Made by a program: the position numbers and the translations under genes. Positions 48,651 through 60,808 of a stretch of DNA of 64,000 nucleotides are shown one piece after another. The first letter of the stretch is position 1, and each line of letters starts with the position of its first letter. The notes under the pieces were generated by a model that was not told the origin of the DNA, ran no database searches, and saw nothing but the letters and a program-made list of their open reading frames with translations. The stretch is from Brasenia schreberi (Eukaryota; Streptophyta; Magnoliopsida; Nymphaeales; Cabombaceae), in the NCBI GenBank assembly GCA_036023115.1, contig JAYKKT010000073.1:11575001-11639000 (forward strand), in the 5' to 3' direction.

Positions 48651-48703
48651 ATTAGCAAAAGGCTGAGAATGGTGTGCCTTGGTCTCTTGCTCACTATTTT
48701 TTC

Positions 48704-48738
<35 letters not shown>

Positions 48739-48876
48739 GAAAAATATAATAGAAGTGAGCATAGAAAAGAATCAAGGCACAATTCTCGGCCTTTTGCTAA
48801 TATATATGTAAAGAAAATAAAAGTGAGTATAAGAAGAGATCAAGGCACACCATTCTGAGCCTTTTGCTAATATCAT
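48651..48876. repeat. Foldback repeat with three related arms
   Basis: Arm 1 (about 48651-48703) contains TTAGCAAAAGGCTGAGAATG, then GTGTGCCTTGG and CTTGCTCACT. Arms 2 (about 48755-48804) and 3 (about 48823-48874) are inverted versions: AGTGAG, then ATCAAGGCAC and CCTTTTGCTAATA. A (TA)n tract separates arms 1 and 2. Arms 2 and 3 are a direct duplication. Confidence 0.75.
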
Positions 48877-48879
48877 AAT

Positions 48880-51028
48880 ATGTATATATAGAGAGAATAT
48901 ATATAGCTCTTACTCAATATTCAATTATGCTCAGTCCTTAGTTTTGTATGATTCTACTGATCCAACTATAAGTTGCAGTCTTCTATTATTTTTCTACTCA
49001 AAGTCTATTTTCGTCAGTCAAAATCATTGTCGCTATCACAAAACACTATATATAGAGAGAGAGCATGATATATATTAACACATTCAATTGAACCAATTTC
49101 AACTATTTGTATTAGGAAATACATTATTTGAATTTCATTTGTATAATTATTTTTTAATTCAAGCATTAACCATTGACATGGTGATCAGATTTGAATTAAA
49201 ATATAAAAAGCGTATGTTTACTTTTCAGTATATATATATATATATATATACACATCCCGAGTTAGTGCACCATTTGAGAGTGCAAGTTACTTTTTGAATT
49301 TTAAAAAGCACATTTTGCTTATCAAACTTAAACATGTTCGGTAGGATTGTCTAGATTTGGTGTATTGGTGCATCATTTACGTAGAACGTTATTATTTGCA
49401 TACTCTTTTTACTATTCACACTTCTTTTTTCAACCAATACCAAAACTATCGCATGTATAAATACTCTCAACATTTCTCTCTCCTCTTCGACTCAATGTTT
49501 TCTCTCCCATCCAATCGTAGTAAGGGTCTATCTCGTCGGATCTCTTTGTTTTGACGACAAAGGTTTCATTTAGCGTTGTTGCCTACTTAACAACTCAATG
49601 CATATTCGACTCACGAATCTTGTCAAAGAAAAAGAAAGAAGAAAGAAGAAAAAAATGAAATAAAACTAAAAATGAAATCAATAATAAGAAAAAGAATAAC
49701 AACCATATGAATCAAAAAGAAAAAAGAAAAAAAGAGAATCAACAAACATACGAAAACAATCAAGAATAAACACTAGGTCAAGTTCCTAACGAGAGAGACC
49801 AGGCTCGAGCATACGTATCTCTCTCATTGGGGAGACGTGCTTGGGCCATGTTTCTCTTTTGTGAAACTTGATCTTTTTTTATATTTTGATCAAGAAACCA
49901 ATAAAAAATCAATAAAAATGACTAAAAAACAGAAAAAATAAAACCAAATAAACAATGTACCCCGATAAATCGATGAATCCTTCTTCAAATCAGTATTCCT
50001 TATCCTCTTTTTTTCCCTTTCTCTTTCTCTTTCATCTTTTTCTTTCTTTTTCGATGGATTCCGATGCTTTCTTTGACTAAAATTGATTGTAGATCGAATA
50101 ATAGGTGATTAGAATAAATCGAAAAGTAAAAAATGGATGAAAGAACTGACAAAAATGAGGGAGGACGGAGATTCGTACAAGATAACCCAATTTTCTACAT
50201 GAAGAGTAATTTTATAATTACTAAAAATGATGAGTATTTTGAGAAATGCAGAAAAAAGGGGTGCATAGACAATAAAAAGGGTGTGTATCGTTCAATTGGC
50301 GGTTGAAATTCAACTCCCAAAAGCAAAAAAAAAGTGCGTTGATATTTTTTATAAGTACAATAAAGATTTCAAACATTCATCTTAAAGATCGAATCATATA
50401 AATTTTTTAGAATGTCTAAGCATATATCCATGTGCGCATATACTAATTTCTCTCTTTCTTTATACATATATTACTTTTTAATTTTAATTTTAATTATCAT
50501 CTCACAAAAAATAATGGTTGAGATTTTTTTTTGATACATTCTCACCCCAAAGTGTACTTATTAGTCTTTCTCTCGAGGAGTATTCTGTTTTACGTTGCTT
50601 TCACCTCCACTCAAAGTTTAAGAAAGAGAATGGGGCCACGTTGATGTTGACTCTCCATAGTCAAACACTACCTGAAACATAAAATTGGCACCCCTAAGTT
50701 CCTAGAAAATTTAGGCATATTCTTTTCAGATAATGTAGTAAAATAAACTTGTTTTAGCATTATGATTCATTGTCTCTCAAAACGAGAATCTGGGTCAACA
50801 ACCCTTGATAGAAATTCATTTTTACAGACGAATTATGTGATCAATCTTACTAAAACTTGGTGAGCAAATGCATTACATGCTTGGTGAAATTCATTTGCTA
50901 GTTCGAAGGGCAGTCTAAAGTTGGTATATTTAGCAAAAGGAGTGAAGCAGATTGTCTCCTCGTTGATGTCCAAAGGAATCGGATCGTATCAAACCCAATT
51001 GACGGATTCTAATTAATTTGTTTTCCAA
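48880..51028. other. TA-rich intergenic DNA, nothing recognised
   Basis: Short (TA)n and (GA)n tracts (48885-48905, 49050-49062, 49229-49250) and an A/G-rich segment (49620-49745). No gene. Confidence 0.4.
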
Positions 51029-51029
51029 A

Positions 51030-51205
51030 CAATAGCCAACAAGCTGATCTAGAGAGGACCCACTTTAGGGTGAGGTGAGGCATGCCCTTTACTCAAAATC
51101 TGTTAAATTCTTGGGTCTGCACTATATATAAGAAAATAATAATGCTTTGTGAATGTAAAATACAAATACACCTCACTCAAAAAAACTTCGGAGTCCGCCA
51201 CTGAG
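51030..51205. mobile_element. hAT-like MITE, sub-family 2
   Basis: GACCCACTTTAGGGTGAGGTGAG at the left and GGAGTCCGCCACTG at the right. The core TAT(A)TATAAGAAA and AAAATACAA is closely similar to the copy at 63044-63222. The right terminus CCGCCACTG is the inverted CAGTGGCGG of the family; the left terminus is decayed. Confidence 0.6.
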
Positions 51206-51644
51206 AGGATCTACATCTAATTTTTTCCATGTTACTGATTTTCATCGTTTCTTCAATTTTGAAAAGCTTCCATTCCAGTAAACCCGATTTTATCTGGTTA
51301 ATTCCTTGGATCTTTCAGCGCAATATTCGAATTGAAACTGATCCTATGGTGGAGATCATTCCTTGGGTCGAATGAGAAAGATGGTTCCACATCGTTGAAT
51401 GTTTTAAGCAATGCGTACCGTACCGACTGTGTGGCGCTGGGAGTTTACAATATGAATCAACACCTTCACACAAATCTTGGTTGTATCCTATATGGTATGA
51501 TAGCTACTTACAGCCTCAACCTTTGACATTTTTCTAAAATAATCACAATACCTATGATATGCTGATGAATGGTTTGTTAAGTTTGTCGATAAAACCAAAT
51601 GCTTGCTAATAAAAAAAACATGCTTACACAACGAGCGATAACCT

Positions 51645-51730
51645 GGATAGGTGTCAACTCACAAGTCCAAGGTCATGAGTTCAATACCGAGGGCATGCCT
51701 CTTACTTCGCCCTCCCCATTGTACCAAAAG
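51645..51730 (+). repeat. SINE-like dispersed repeat, family B
   Basis: GTCATGAGTTCAATACCGAG resembles a tRNA box B, preceded by CAACTCACAAGTCC. Related in inverted orientation to 9415-9510 and 20521-20610. Confidence 0.4.
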
Positions 51731-51867
51731 ATTTTGCATGCTTTGAATTATTTGTCAGTGATTATAAATTCTAGAATCATGGATTATTCCTCCATCCTGG
51801 GAAAACAAACTCTAAATTCACAGGTAAGCAAGCGTTGAAAATTGTATGGTCCCCCCTCCCCCCCCCC

Positions 51868-52313
51868 TCTCTCTCTCTATATCTATATATATAGAGAGAG
51901 AGTCAATGGTATATGCTCAATACTATTTATTTATGTTTAAATCTACTCAACCATTTTTACCATTTGATCAGTATGACAAATGATGGAGATTTGAAATAGA
52001 AAAACATATTAACAATTATGCATTAAATGCAGGTACACAAAGTGTAATGATACAAATTGCTTTCTAAGTTTAAATCTCCATCATTGATCACATGAATTGA
52101 ATAATGTAGATATTTTAAAAGATTTAAGTAAAATTGTGATTGCTAATATATATAGTGGTGATCAAGATTTAAAATGAAAAATAGTGTATGCCATTGTGCA
52201 TTAAATGAGTACAAAGATACACTTTATTTTTTGAGATTCAAATCTCTACTTTTGATAGCGGCGATCGTTTGATCGAATGATGAAAATGTCTATCTAAGAT
52301 TGAGCATGAACCA

Positions 52314-52355
<42 letters not shown>
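51868..52355. mobile_element. Microsatellite-capped MITE (Micron-like)
   Basis: The left end reads (TA)n then GAGAGAGAGTCAATGGTATA, then TGCTCAAT. The right end, reverse-complemented, reads (TA)n (GA)n GTGGTTCATGCTCAAT. The (GA)n arms and adjacent sequence form terminal inverted repeats, and both ends sit in (TA)n. Inside are two related direct blocks (about 51950-52060 and 52150-52280) with AT(G)GAGATTTGAAAT-type sequence and GCATTAAATG. Rice Micron elements have a similar association with TA microsatellites; family identity here is inferred. Confidence 0.55.
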
Positions 52356-53016
<661 letters not shown>

Positions 53017-53223
53017 TAAACATCCATTTATACTAAACCATTCATACCAATCTAAACAATCTGACTTACAAAATAAATATTTTATATTAAAAAAGCAAAA
53101 AGTTATAAAGTATATGCTTTACTTTAAAAAATTTACTTTTTCAAAAAATAATTCTATTTTTTGTTTTTAATCTAAACCACTCATCTCACAAACTCAGTAA
53201 GAGCCCAGCAACTCCCAATTTTC

Positions 53224-53225
<2 letters not shown>

Positions 53226-53271
<46 letters not shown>
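53226..53271. repeat. (AT)n microsatellite
   Basis: About 22 AT units, about 190 bases upstream of the orphan reading frame. Confidence 0.9.
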
Positions 53272-53274
<3 letters not shown>

Positions 53275-53458
53275 GGGCGCAAAAGTGGACTATGCGGTCT
53301 TTCAATTTTCAAATTTTGGAAGCCCCACCTTGCCTCATCGTAGTTCCATCACTGTTGCAGTTTACTTGATCTTGCACGCCACACTGATGATTCAATTTTC
53401 ACCAATTCATATGATCCATGAAACAAATCAAAGAGAAACCTTAAAATTGAGGAAGCAA

Positions 53459-54345
53459 ATGAGACCGAGACCCTGTTTGCGTATTGTGTTTGTGGAAGCA
53501 CCAGGCCAGAAGCTGGGCCTGGCCTTTGTGGTGACCTTCGTAGTCATTATTGCAATCGGACTTGCTGTCCTTATGCAAACACTCAGCACTCCCCTCGCGG
53601 TGATCAAATCCTTTGTCACAGACGGCGTCGATGGTCTTACTCAGATATATGCATCTTTCGTCATTCATCTCTTGAATATCACCACCTTCATAATTCAAAA
53701 GCTTTTGAATCTCTTCAAGCACATCATCTCCTCGTTCTTTAAAACTTTTACTTCTACAATTCAGAAACTCACAGATAGTTTCAAAGGTCCACCCAAGTCC
53801 AGCACCAAGGATCAGATTGAGAAACAATTAAAAGGATTTCTGTGCGATTTTCTCAAGGATGCTTTCAGAGAATTGCTCAATGAAGAAACCAAAAATTTGT
53901 TAAATCTCAAGCTAAAGAACTATGGAAAATTATTGATGGTGCAAAGGAAAAGTTAACAAATTATATCAGCAATACACTCCAATCCATTACTTCAAGTGTT
54001 TGGGATACTTTCTCACATGAAGGTCCCAAACTGTTCAAAACTGTGATCTCTTCCGCGTCCAAACTTGCTGAGAGTCGGTGGAAGCTGATCACCAGAAGGA
54101 TCACAAAACTATGGGAGAAATGGAATGCCAAGGTAAAGAATGTGAGGAATTTGTTCTTTTTTTCCAGCAGTTGGAGTTTCATGGAAAGAACTGTCCCTGG
54201 GTTCCTCATGCTCATGGTGGTGAGCTTTTTTGGTTTGGCAAGGCACTTTGAGCGACTGCAGAATGCACGGGAGGTGTTCCTAGCCATTCATAGTTTGATC
54301 AATAAGATTGTGGAATTGATTGTTTATTTCAGAAGGAATGAATAA
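53459..54345 (+). CDS. Unrecognised membrane/amphipathic-helix protein, one frame change
   Basis: I do not recognise this gene. The frame is open from 53285; the ATG at 53459 gives a compact N-terminus. Residues about 20-45 form a strong hydrophobic segment (LGLAFVVTFVVIIAIGLAVL). They are followed by a long series of Leu/Ile/Phe-rich amphipathic stretches (FIIQKLLNLFKHIISSFFKT, TIQKLTDS). The first frame stops at 53956. From about 53914 the -1 frame continues the same helix style (ELWKIIDGAKEKLTNYIS, SVWDTFSHEGPKLFKTVISS, WKLITRRITKLWEKWNAKVK), then a second hydrophobic segment (VPGFLMLMVVSFFGLA), and stops at 54345. Joined length would be about 295 aa. The matching style across the break suggests one gene with a recent frameshift, a sequencing error, or an unrecognised intron. 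No obvious plant family fits; location in membranes is inference. Confidence 0.45.
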
Positions 54346-54652
54346 CGCATCAATTAGTCCTCTGGTTTTTTTTGCAAGCAATGTACCTCGATTTGTTTTG
54401 AAATTAATACTTAAGAATGCACCTACAGAATGGCAATAATCAAAAGAGATATTTTTAAAAGCATAGTTAATGAATTGGGAAATGGACCAAGTTCTTCATT
54501 TTACACAAGCACCCAAATTTTCTGCTGATAAATAAAAAAGCGTGTATCTAGGGAACCGATTCAAAATGATTGAACTGAGGGTTTGATTTCATTCCAGTTT
54601 CGTTTAGTTTGACCTGTATAAAAAAGTTATATGGCTTTTGTTGTTAGTGTAA

Positions 54653-54658
<6 letters not shown>

Positions 54659-54734
<76 letters not shown>
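54659..54734. repeat. (TA)n microsatellite
   Basis: About 37 TA units. Sequence to its right (54735-54915) resembles the MITE family at 51868-52355 (for example TCAACAATGGAGATTTAAA) and ends in TATAGAGAGAG, so the tract may again be a MITE boundary. Confidence 0.9.
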
Positions 54735-54738
<4 letters not shown>

Positions 54739-54915
54739 AATGGTAAATCCACGTATCCATCTAAAATCTATTTAAATATCTCAATAGTTTGATTGGCATT
54801 ATCAACAATGGAGATTTAAATTAAAAAAGTGAAAAGTTCTATCGTATTTTTTATACATTACATTTTGATTTATCACTCATCTTAAATATAATGAACTACG
54901 GACTATGCTATAGAG

Positions 54916-55369
54916 AGAGAATAAAAAACACAATCACATTACTCTTTTATTGTGAAAGAGTAACGGGGAGGCAGGAGTAAACAGGCTTTTGAATAGTTGA
55001 CTTAGGGTATTCAAAGAACCACCCCGGACTAATTGAACCCATTAAACAGATTTACATTAACGTGGCTGGTCTTAGGAGACTTTGGTCTAGTTTGGTTTTT
55101 CCTGTGCCTGCCTCTTGATGGGGTGGGCTTTCCCAGTATCCAGTTTTTCTCCTAGACTGGCAAGATGGGGATAGGTGGACCCCTACCCGGTTAACAAAGA
55201 ATTTACAGTAAATGTATGAAGGAAGCCGCTAAATGAAGCTCCTTCCTAAACAAAAAGAAAACAGCTACTCTGTCAAAAAATAGCAGGTTTAATCTAAGTT
55301 GGTCTTCTCATCACAAATTCTGGCAGTATCCGTCACTATAGAGCCCAGTTACATAAATTAAGTAGTGCC
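54916..55369. other. Intergenic DNA, nothing recognised
   Basis: No gene recognised. Ends at the MITE target duplication. Confidence 0.35.
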
Positions 55370-55377
55370 CTTACGGC

Positions 55378-55548
55378 CAGTGGCGGATCTACATTGAGCC
55401 GAGGTGGGACGTTCACTTCACCTTAAATTTTGAAAGTCAAAGTCTATAGCGCATGGTGGGATCCATGGGCTATAATACATATAGTTCGCCTCACCCTAAA
55501 CCATTCAAGGGCCTACTCACCCCAGAAGAGTTTCTAGATCCACCACTG
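55378..55548. mobile_element. hAT-like MITE with terminal repeats and 8-bp target duplication
   Basis: 171 bp. The left terminus CAGTGGCGGATCTA and the right terminus TAGATCCACCACTG are inverted repeats with one mismatch in 14. Flanks CTTACGGC (55370-55377) and CCTACGGC (55549-55556) form an 8-bp target duplication with one mismatch. CAG-type ends and 8-bp duplications are characteristic of the hAT superfamily. No coding capacity. Related copies: 44026-44222, 51030-51205, 63044-63222. Confidence 0.85.
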
Positions 55549-55562
55549 CCTACGGCCGCCAC

Positions 55563-56058
55563 ATGCAGCACCGCGCACCAAACACCAACTTAGTCAAGAG
55601 CCTAGCAACTGATGAGGTGCTTGACTACATGACCCCGGAAGCTTTGGCCTTGAAGAGTCCGTTGGTTCGCAAGAACGACGCTCTAATACATTGGATCCAT
55701 CGATGCCTTGGTCAGCTTCCAACTATGTGTAGATCGAGAAAGGGAAGGTGGTTGAGAATGGCTTGTGTGTGTGCAGCCTCAAAGAAGTTGGCCTTGTCTA
55801 AGAAGGAATTGGTCTCACTTTTATGTTGGTGGTCGTCAACTCCTGAAGAGCTCGGCCTTCTGCCAGGCTTGCTCAAAGAAGGGAACGATCAAGATATATT
55901 GGACTCAATCTACCCTCACACCAAGGCCCAAGTGGGCCTTGAGTATCAGCGGCCATGCTACTAAGGAAGGTCATTGCTTGCACTTGTCACCTAGACAAGT
56001 GCCTGCCTGGTTTATAGGTTTAAATCTTGTAAGAGTCCTTGAAAATCTGTTGATCTGA
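55563..56058 (+). other. Unrecognised open frame next to the MITE
   Basis: A 133-codon frame (55563-55964) with an overlapping one to 56058. The composition is less AT-rich than its surroundings, so it may be a fragment of an old gene, but I see no domain, start context or splice logic. It does not match any family I can name. Confidence 0.25.
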
Positions 56059-57855
56059 CCGATTATTTTCCCATTAAAGGAAACAAGAAATGGATTATCT
56101 TCCCAGGTTGGTTGGCAGGCCATTGGCATCTCGATTTGTAAAAGTTGATGGATCAGGAGAAGTTTAATGGTGGGTCTTCTTTTCTAGTTAGTCTGAGTGC
56201 TGCACCTACTACAATGAGAGCTGTGGTGTTGCCGACTGTAGTGGCTGTGAAGAGGGGATATCGACTCTCTCCAGCAGATAAATATTGTACCAAGCAATAA
56301 CGAGCATCTACTTGATGATGCCTAATTTCTCATGCCATCAAAAGAGGGTCTCTTCCAGAATGGCCGACTTGTCATACTTGTGTTTGGGAATGTTCTCAAT
56401 TTCAAAGTCCAAATCAAGCAAGAGTCATTTAGAAACTAGTTTCTAACTGTTTAAATTCTCACTTAAAAGTTCAGTGAGGCAGTAGTAATTGGTGCTGTGA
56501 GACCTGAAACCGTCGACGGGTAAGTAGGTCATCATGTAAATCTACGGCTTTTAGTAATGCATACTCTCCATCTTACCTTATTCACTCTTTAATGTTTGTA
56601 GGTATAAAGCCATCGAGGAGCTAGGAATAGACCTTAAAGAATCCAAATTATGTTGTATGCTTCTTGATCATGTATTATACGGGGTGATTTGTCCTTGCCT
56701 CTAAGTTGGATCGGGTACGCGATCTTTCTATTTTCGGTTCAAAGGATTAATACTTTTGAATTCAATCATAGGTGAAAGTCTGAAGTAGGTAGAGCTTCAG
56801 ATAAGTAATTCTTTTCTACTGCTGATTTCTTCTATTAATATTTCACGAATTAGAGATGTTCTAATATATTATGTTGTTTACAGTGCAATTGGCATGAATA
56901 GATTGATGTTGTTATAATAGCAATATTCATGGATTGGGCTTCTTACAAGTTTATGTTTTCCAGACATGTGGGCCATTGGTTCAATACTTGCTGAGTTTTT
57001 CACTGTGTCCTCTTTCCCCCCGGTGAAAATTGAATCAATCTAAGTTCTACAGTAATCATTGTCAAGGTTGTCTTTTCCTTTAAATGTCACATACCGTATG
57101 AGATTATTAGAGAAAAAGTTGGTGTAACACGAAAGATAAAACGAGACACATGACATGTTTAAAGTGGTTCGAACAATTTGGAAAGGTGACCCGATGGAGC
57201 TCCAGTAGGTGTGAGAAGTAGTCGATGGACATAATCGAAGGAGGAATGCCTCTAAAACTTTGGAAGGAGCATGGAGTTAAATGCTAGCATGACACAAGTC
57301 CTAGTCTAATGCTGACTAATAATTCATGTATTCGGACCAAACTAACCTGATAAGAGGCTTGGTTTTGTTTTAAAATTATTCAAATGTAAAATTAGGGTTT
57401 CTTCGTCTTTTCATAGAATTTTTAAGCTGCTTTATCTATTACAACAACTAAACCGAATAATTAATTCAACATAAGCTATATCATTCTTTTTTATTTTTAA
57501 TGTTCTTGGGGTCTTCCTCTTCGCTTCTCACCCTGCTCTTTAACCAGCGGTCGCTTCTTTTTGACAGTGAATCACACCAAATGTACAAGATACGGCGTGT
57601 CCAGATGGCATGTTTCTCTCACAATGTGTGAATTACTGCTTTCCACAGGTCACAATGATCATGGCTTCTGACTTGTCTGTGAAGTTCGGGCTTGTGAATA
57701 CTTGTCTTTATGCCCTTCTTAAGTTGCTATTGTTGGTTAAGGGATGGTCACGCTATTGTTCGTTATCGGATGGTCACTTTCAGGCACTAGAAAAGTTAGA
57801 AAAGAAAGGCTCTCTTTTCTAATTTCGACGAAGTACAATTTAAAAAAAAATAAAT
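56059..57855. other. Intergenic DNA, nothing recognised
   Basis: No gene, RNA or defined repeat recognised. Confidence 0.35.
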
Positions 57856-57861
57856 CAATAA

Positions 57862-58762
57862 CAACTAAGCCTTTTTTTTCATACTAGATGGGATCGGCTA
57901 CATAGTTTGTTTATTTCTACCGAGCTGTCATGTTGCAGTTAATTCTAGATCATTCTTTATATTTTTTACAACATACTTTTGTGGTTTTCTTCTTCCTCTT
58001 TTAATATTTTCACAATCTAGTTTTGCATGAGCTTCTTTTGATCGTCTTTCTACATGTTCAAACCATCTTAAACCATTTTTTTCATTTTATTCTCTATTAG
58101 TGTCACTCCCAATTTATTTCTAATATTCTCATTATGTATATAGTCTTTTCTTGTTTGGCCACTCATTCATCTCAATATTTTTATTTGTGCTATGTACATC
58201 TTTTGTACTTGTGGATGATTAATTGTCCCACACTCATAAACATAAAACATAAAACATAGCAAGTCTAATTTATAATATTTATCTTTCAACTTTAATGATA
58301 TCTTCTTATCACAAAAAATACATGATAACCCTCTCTTTTTTAACCAACCAGCATTAATTCTATGTATAATATCTCCATCAATTTTTATATCACTCTTAAA
58401 AACTTACTCTAGGTATTTAAAATTTATCTTGTAAGAGATGCAATATGTACCAAGATTAATTTTCATATCCTCTAAAGTAATCAAATAATCAAACTTACAT
58501 TCCATATATTCTGTTTTTGTTCTACTAAGTTGGAAGGCTTTACTTTTAAAGTTTCTCTCAATATTTTCAATTTCCTATTAACTTTTTCCTTAAACTCATT
58601 CACTAATATTATCATATGCAACACAATATCATCTCCAAATAATATACAGAAAGGTACTTCATCTTGAATATGTTTTGTTAATTCATCAAAGACCAACATA
58701 AATAAATACGGATTTAGAGTTGATCTCTTATGTAACCCAATATTTATAAAAGATAGCATATT
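57862..58762 (-). mobile_element. RTE-type LINE, third copy, degenerate
   Basis: The minus strand contains FINIGLHKRSTLNPYLF, the catalytic CILFGDDIVL (Ala of FADD changed to Gly) and VNRKLKILRETL (58759-58481), then degenerate C-terminal sequence. The 3' end (plus strand AACAACTAAGCCTTTTTTTT at 57862) matches the other LINE copies. A 12-bp insertion follows the DD block. 5'-truncated slightly downstream of the 13678 copy. No target duplication seen. Confidence 0.88.
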
Positions 58763-59915
58763 TTAAGTAAATTGTTTTTTGTTTCATTAAAAGGAATGAA
58801 AAAACTGAAGTCTTTACAAAAAGCTAAAGGAGAGCAAAAAGAAAGCCCACTATAAAACAGACAATAAAAAACAAAACATGATGATATATTGTTTAGTTTC
58901 TCCTTTCTGAAAAATCGTCCGATGGAAACCGTTCACCATCTTACAATCTTCATCACCTTTCGCCTCCGCTGGGCGTCTGTGCCCAGCCATTGACTTCTTT
59001 ATCTGTTCCTTTACTTGACTAGTGTTTCTTTATGAATGTAGGTTGAGCCTTCTAACCTTTCAGACATCATCCCACAAGCCACCTCAGAATGAGTCATTTT
59101 GATTATGATAGGCTCTGTGTCTTCTAAATAGACACTAGACAATTATTACTTTTTCGCCAGTAGTTACATATTATAAGGCTGGCACTAATGATAGCAACGG
59201 TGACACATTAATGTGCAGAGAAGGACGATGATGGTAGTCTCCATTAACCACCATAAGTATGAAGGTGCCAGTGAATTGACTAGAGTCGTCTCTTCCGGCG
59301 ACTTGTGGCAGGGCTAGTTGGGTGCTCCCACCCTTCCCAGAACTCAGGCCATGCTATCAAATTGAACGACAGGATAGGAAGGTAGTCATCAGCATACTAA
59401 AGAGCCACCACAGGCGAAGCCAACAGGGACACGGCAGGGTGGAGTGCGGTCAAGTTTAGTGTGGACTTATATATAATATAATTACATAATAATTACTATA
59501 TAAGTGTAGGGTGAGTTTAATATGATTGCCATGTTATAAAACAGTTTGATTGGTATAATCAACAATGAAAATACGAGTTAAAAAAGTAAATGCTTGTTGT
59601 TTTATCATTTCAACAAATTATCTCAAAATAGAACGGTTGTGATGGGTTCCTTGTGGTTTTCTATTTTTGTGGGTTCTCTATATCTAGACTCTCTCTCTCT
59701 CCATGTGTATTTATCTTTTTTGAACGCATGTAAAAGATATCGGATTTTTCAAAATCTCAACTTCCTAAGCTTAAATTTTTTTAATTATTTCAATTTTGGT
59801 AGGGAAGATACTTTTAATTTTATAAACATTTTTTCGAGCTGGAATTACAGGTGAGCAACGGTCGGTTCATAGACCGAAAACTGAACTATACTACAATCTC
59901 TAAACCAAAACGAAA
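58763..59915. other. Intergenic DNA, nothing recognised
   Basis: No gene recognised. The segment 59540-59600 resembles the MITE interior seen at 54780-54840. Confidence 0.35.
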
Positions 59916-59918
59916 ATG

Positions 59919-59979
59919 ATTTACCTATATAACCGAACCAAAAACCTTCAATTCAGTTGTTTTGGTTATATAGGTAAAT
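59919..59979. repeat. Perfect 16-bp inverted repeat
   Basis: ATTTACCTATATAACC (59919-59934) and GGTTATATAGGTAAAT (59964-59979) are exact inverted copies separated by 29 bases. Flanking CCGAACC/GGTCGGTTC motifs suggest a small foldback element. Confidence 0.85.
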
Positions 59980-60257
59980 TGGTTTCTTTATATGTTCAAT
60001 ATCAAGTCCAACTCCAAATGTGATTACTTGAACATTTGAAGATTTAGTATCAGAAATTGTATCTAGGTGCTAATCGTATTCAGATTGAGATTCAGTTCCT
60101 CACTATTTTTGCAAATGATGTTTTAGTTTTCTTATCTAGCTTCAAGCCATTTCAAGGCATTTCAATGGAATGTCTTATTTATTGAACAATTCGTAGCATC
60201 CATGTGCGTGGGATCCACAAATGACCTACAGCAGCAGCGGCAATACATCATGCTTTC

Positions 60258-60476
60258 TTGAATTATGATCCACAAAGGAATCTGTGGGATTTTGGTACAG
60301 CATCAGATGATAGCGTTCTTGGATTGACGCTGGGGATTACACGCAGCATCTCTGATTATGGTAATCTGCGCTCTTCACCGTTTGTGAACAATATAAGCAT
60401 ATTCTCGGAGATTTCTGCTAGTTTCTGCAGGCCAAAAATTTCCTGTGGAACCAAAGATGGAAATGATCTGTAGATT
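60258..60476 (+). other. Unrecognised short open frame
   Basis: 71 codons (YDPQRNLWDFGTASDDSVLG and so on) with plausible protein-like composition. No recognised domain, start context or neighbour exons. Could be a gene fragment. Confidence 0.2.
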
Positions 60477-60711
60477 GAAGTTCTGGATAATGAAAGAATG
60501 CAGTGAGATCACTTCATAATGCATCATATTTCTAGCGGCAGCACCATCTTCTTGATAATAATGCATCCCATGTTTACAGAGATCACTTGGTACACAAAGG
60601 AGAAAGAAGAGACCTTACTTTAAAAATTTTGACATATCTCTGAATGCCATGGTGAAAACTCTCAAATCCCATATTATATTCTTCTGGGGAGTGCATTTTT
60701 AATATCATTAC

Positions 60712-60808
60712 AAGGGTATGGTCGGTTTCCGGACCAGGTCAGGTCTGCTGGTTCCGGTTATGGCTGGTTTGGGGACTGGTTCAGTTACGCCGTTCTGAAC
60801 CAGCCATG
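60712..60808. repeat. GGTTCC-rich dispersed repeat fragment
   Basis: GGTATGGTCGGTTTCCGGACC, CTGGTTCCGGTTATGG and related motifs. It abuts the left arm of the inverted duplication at 60806. Confidence 0.5.
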
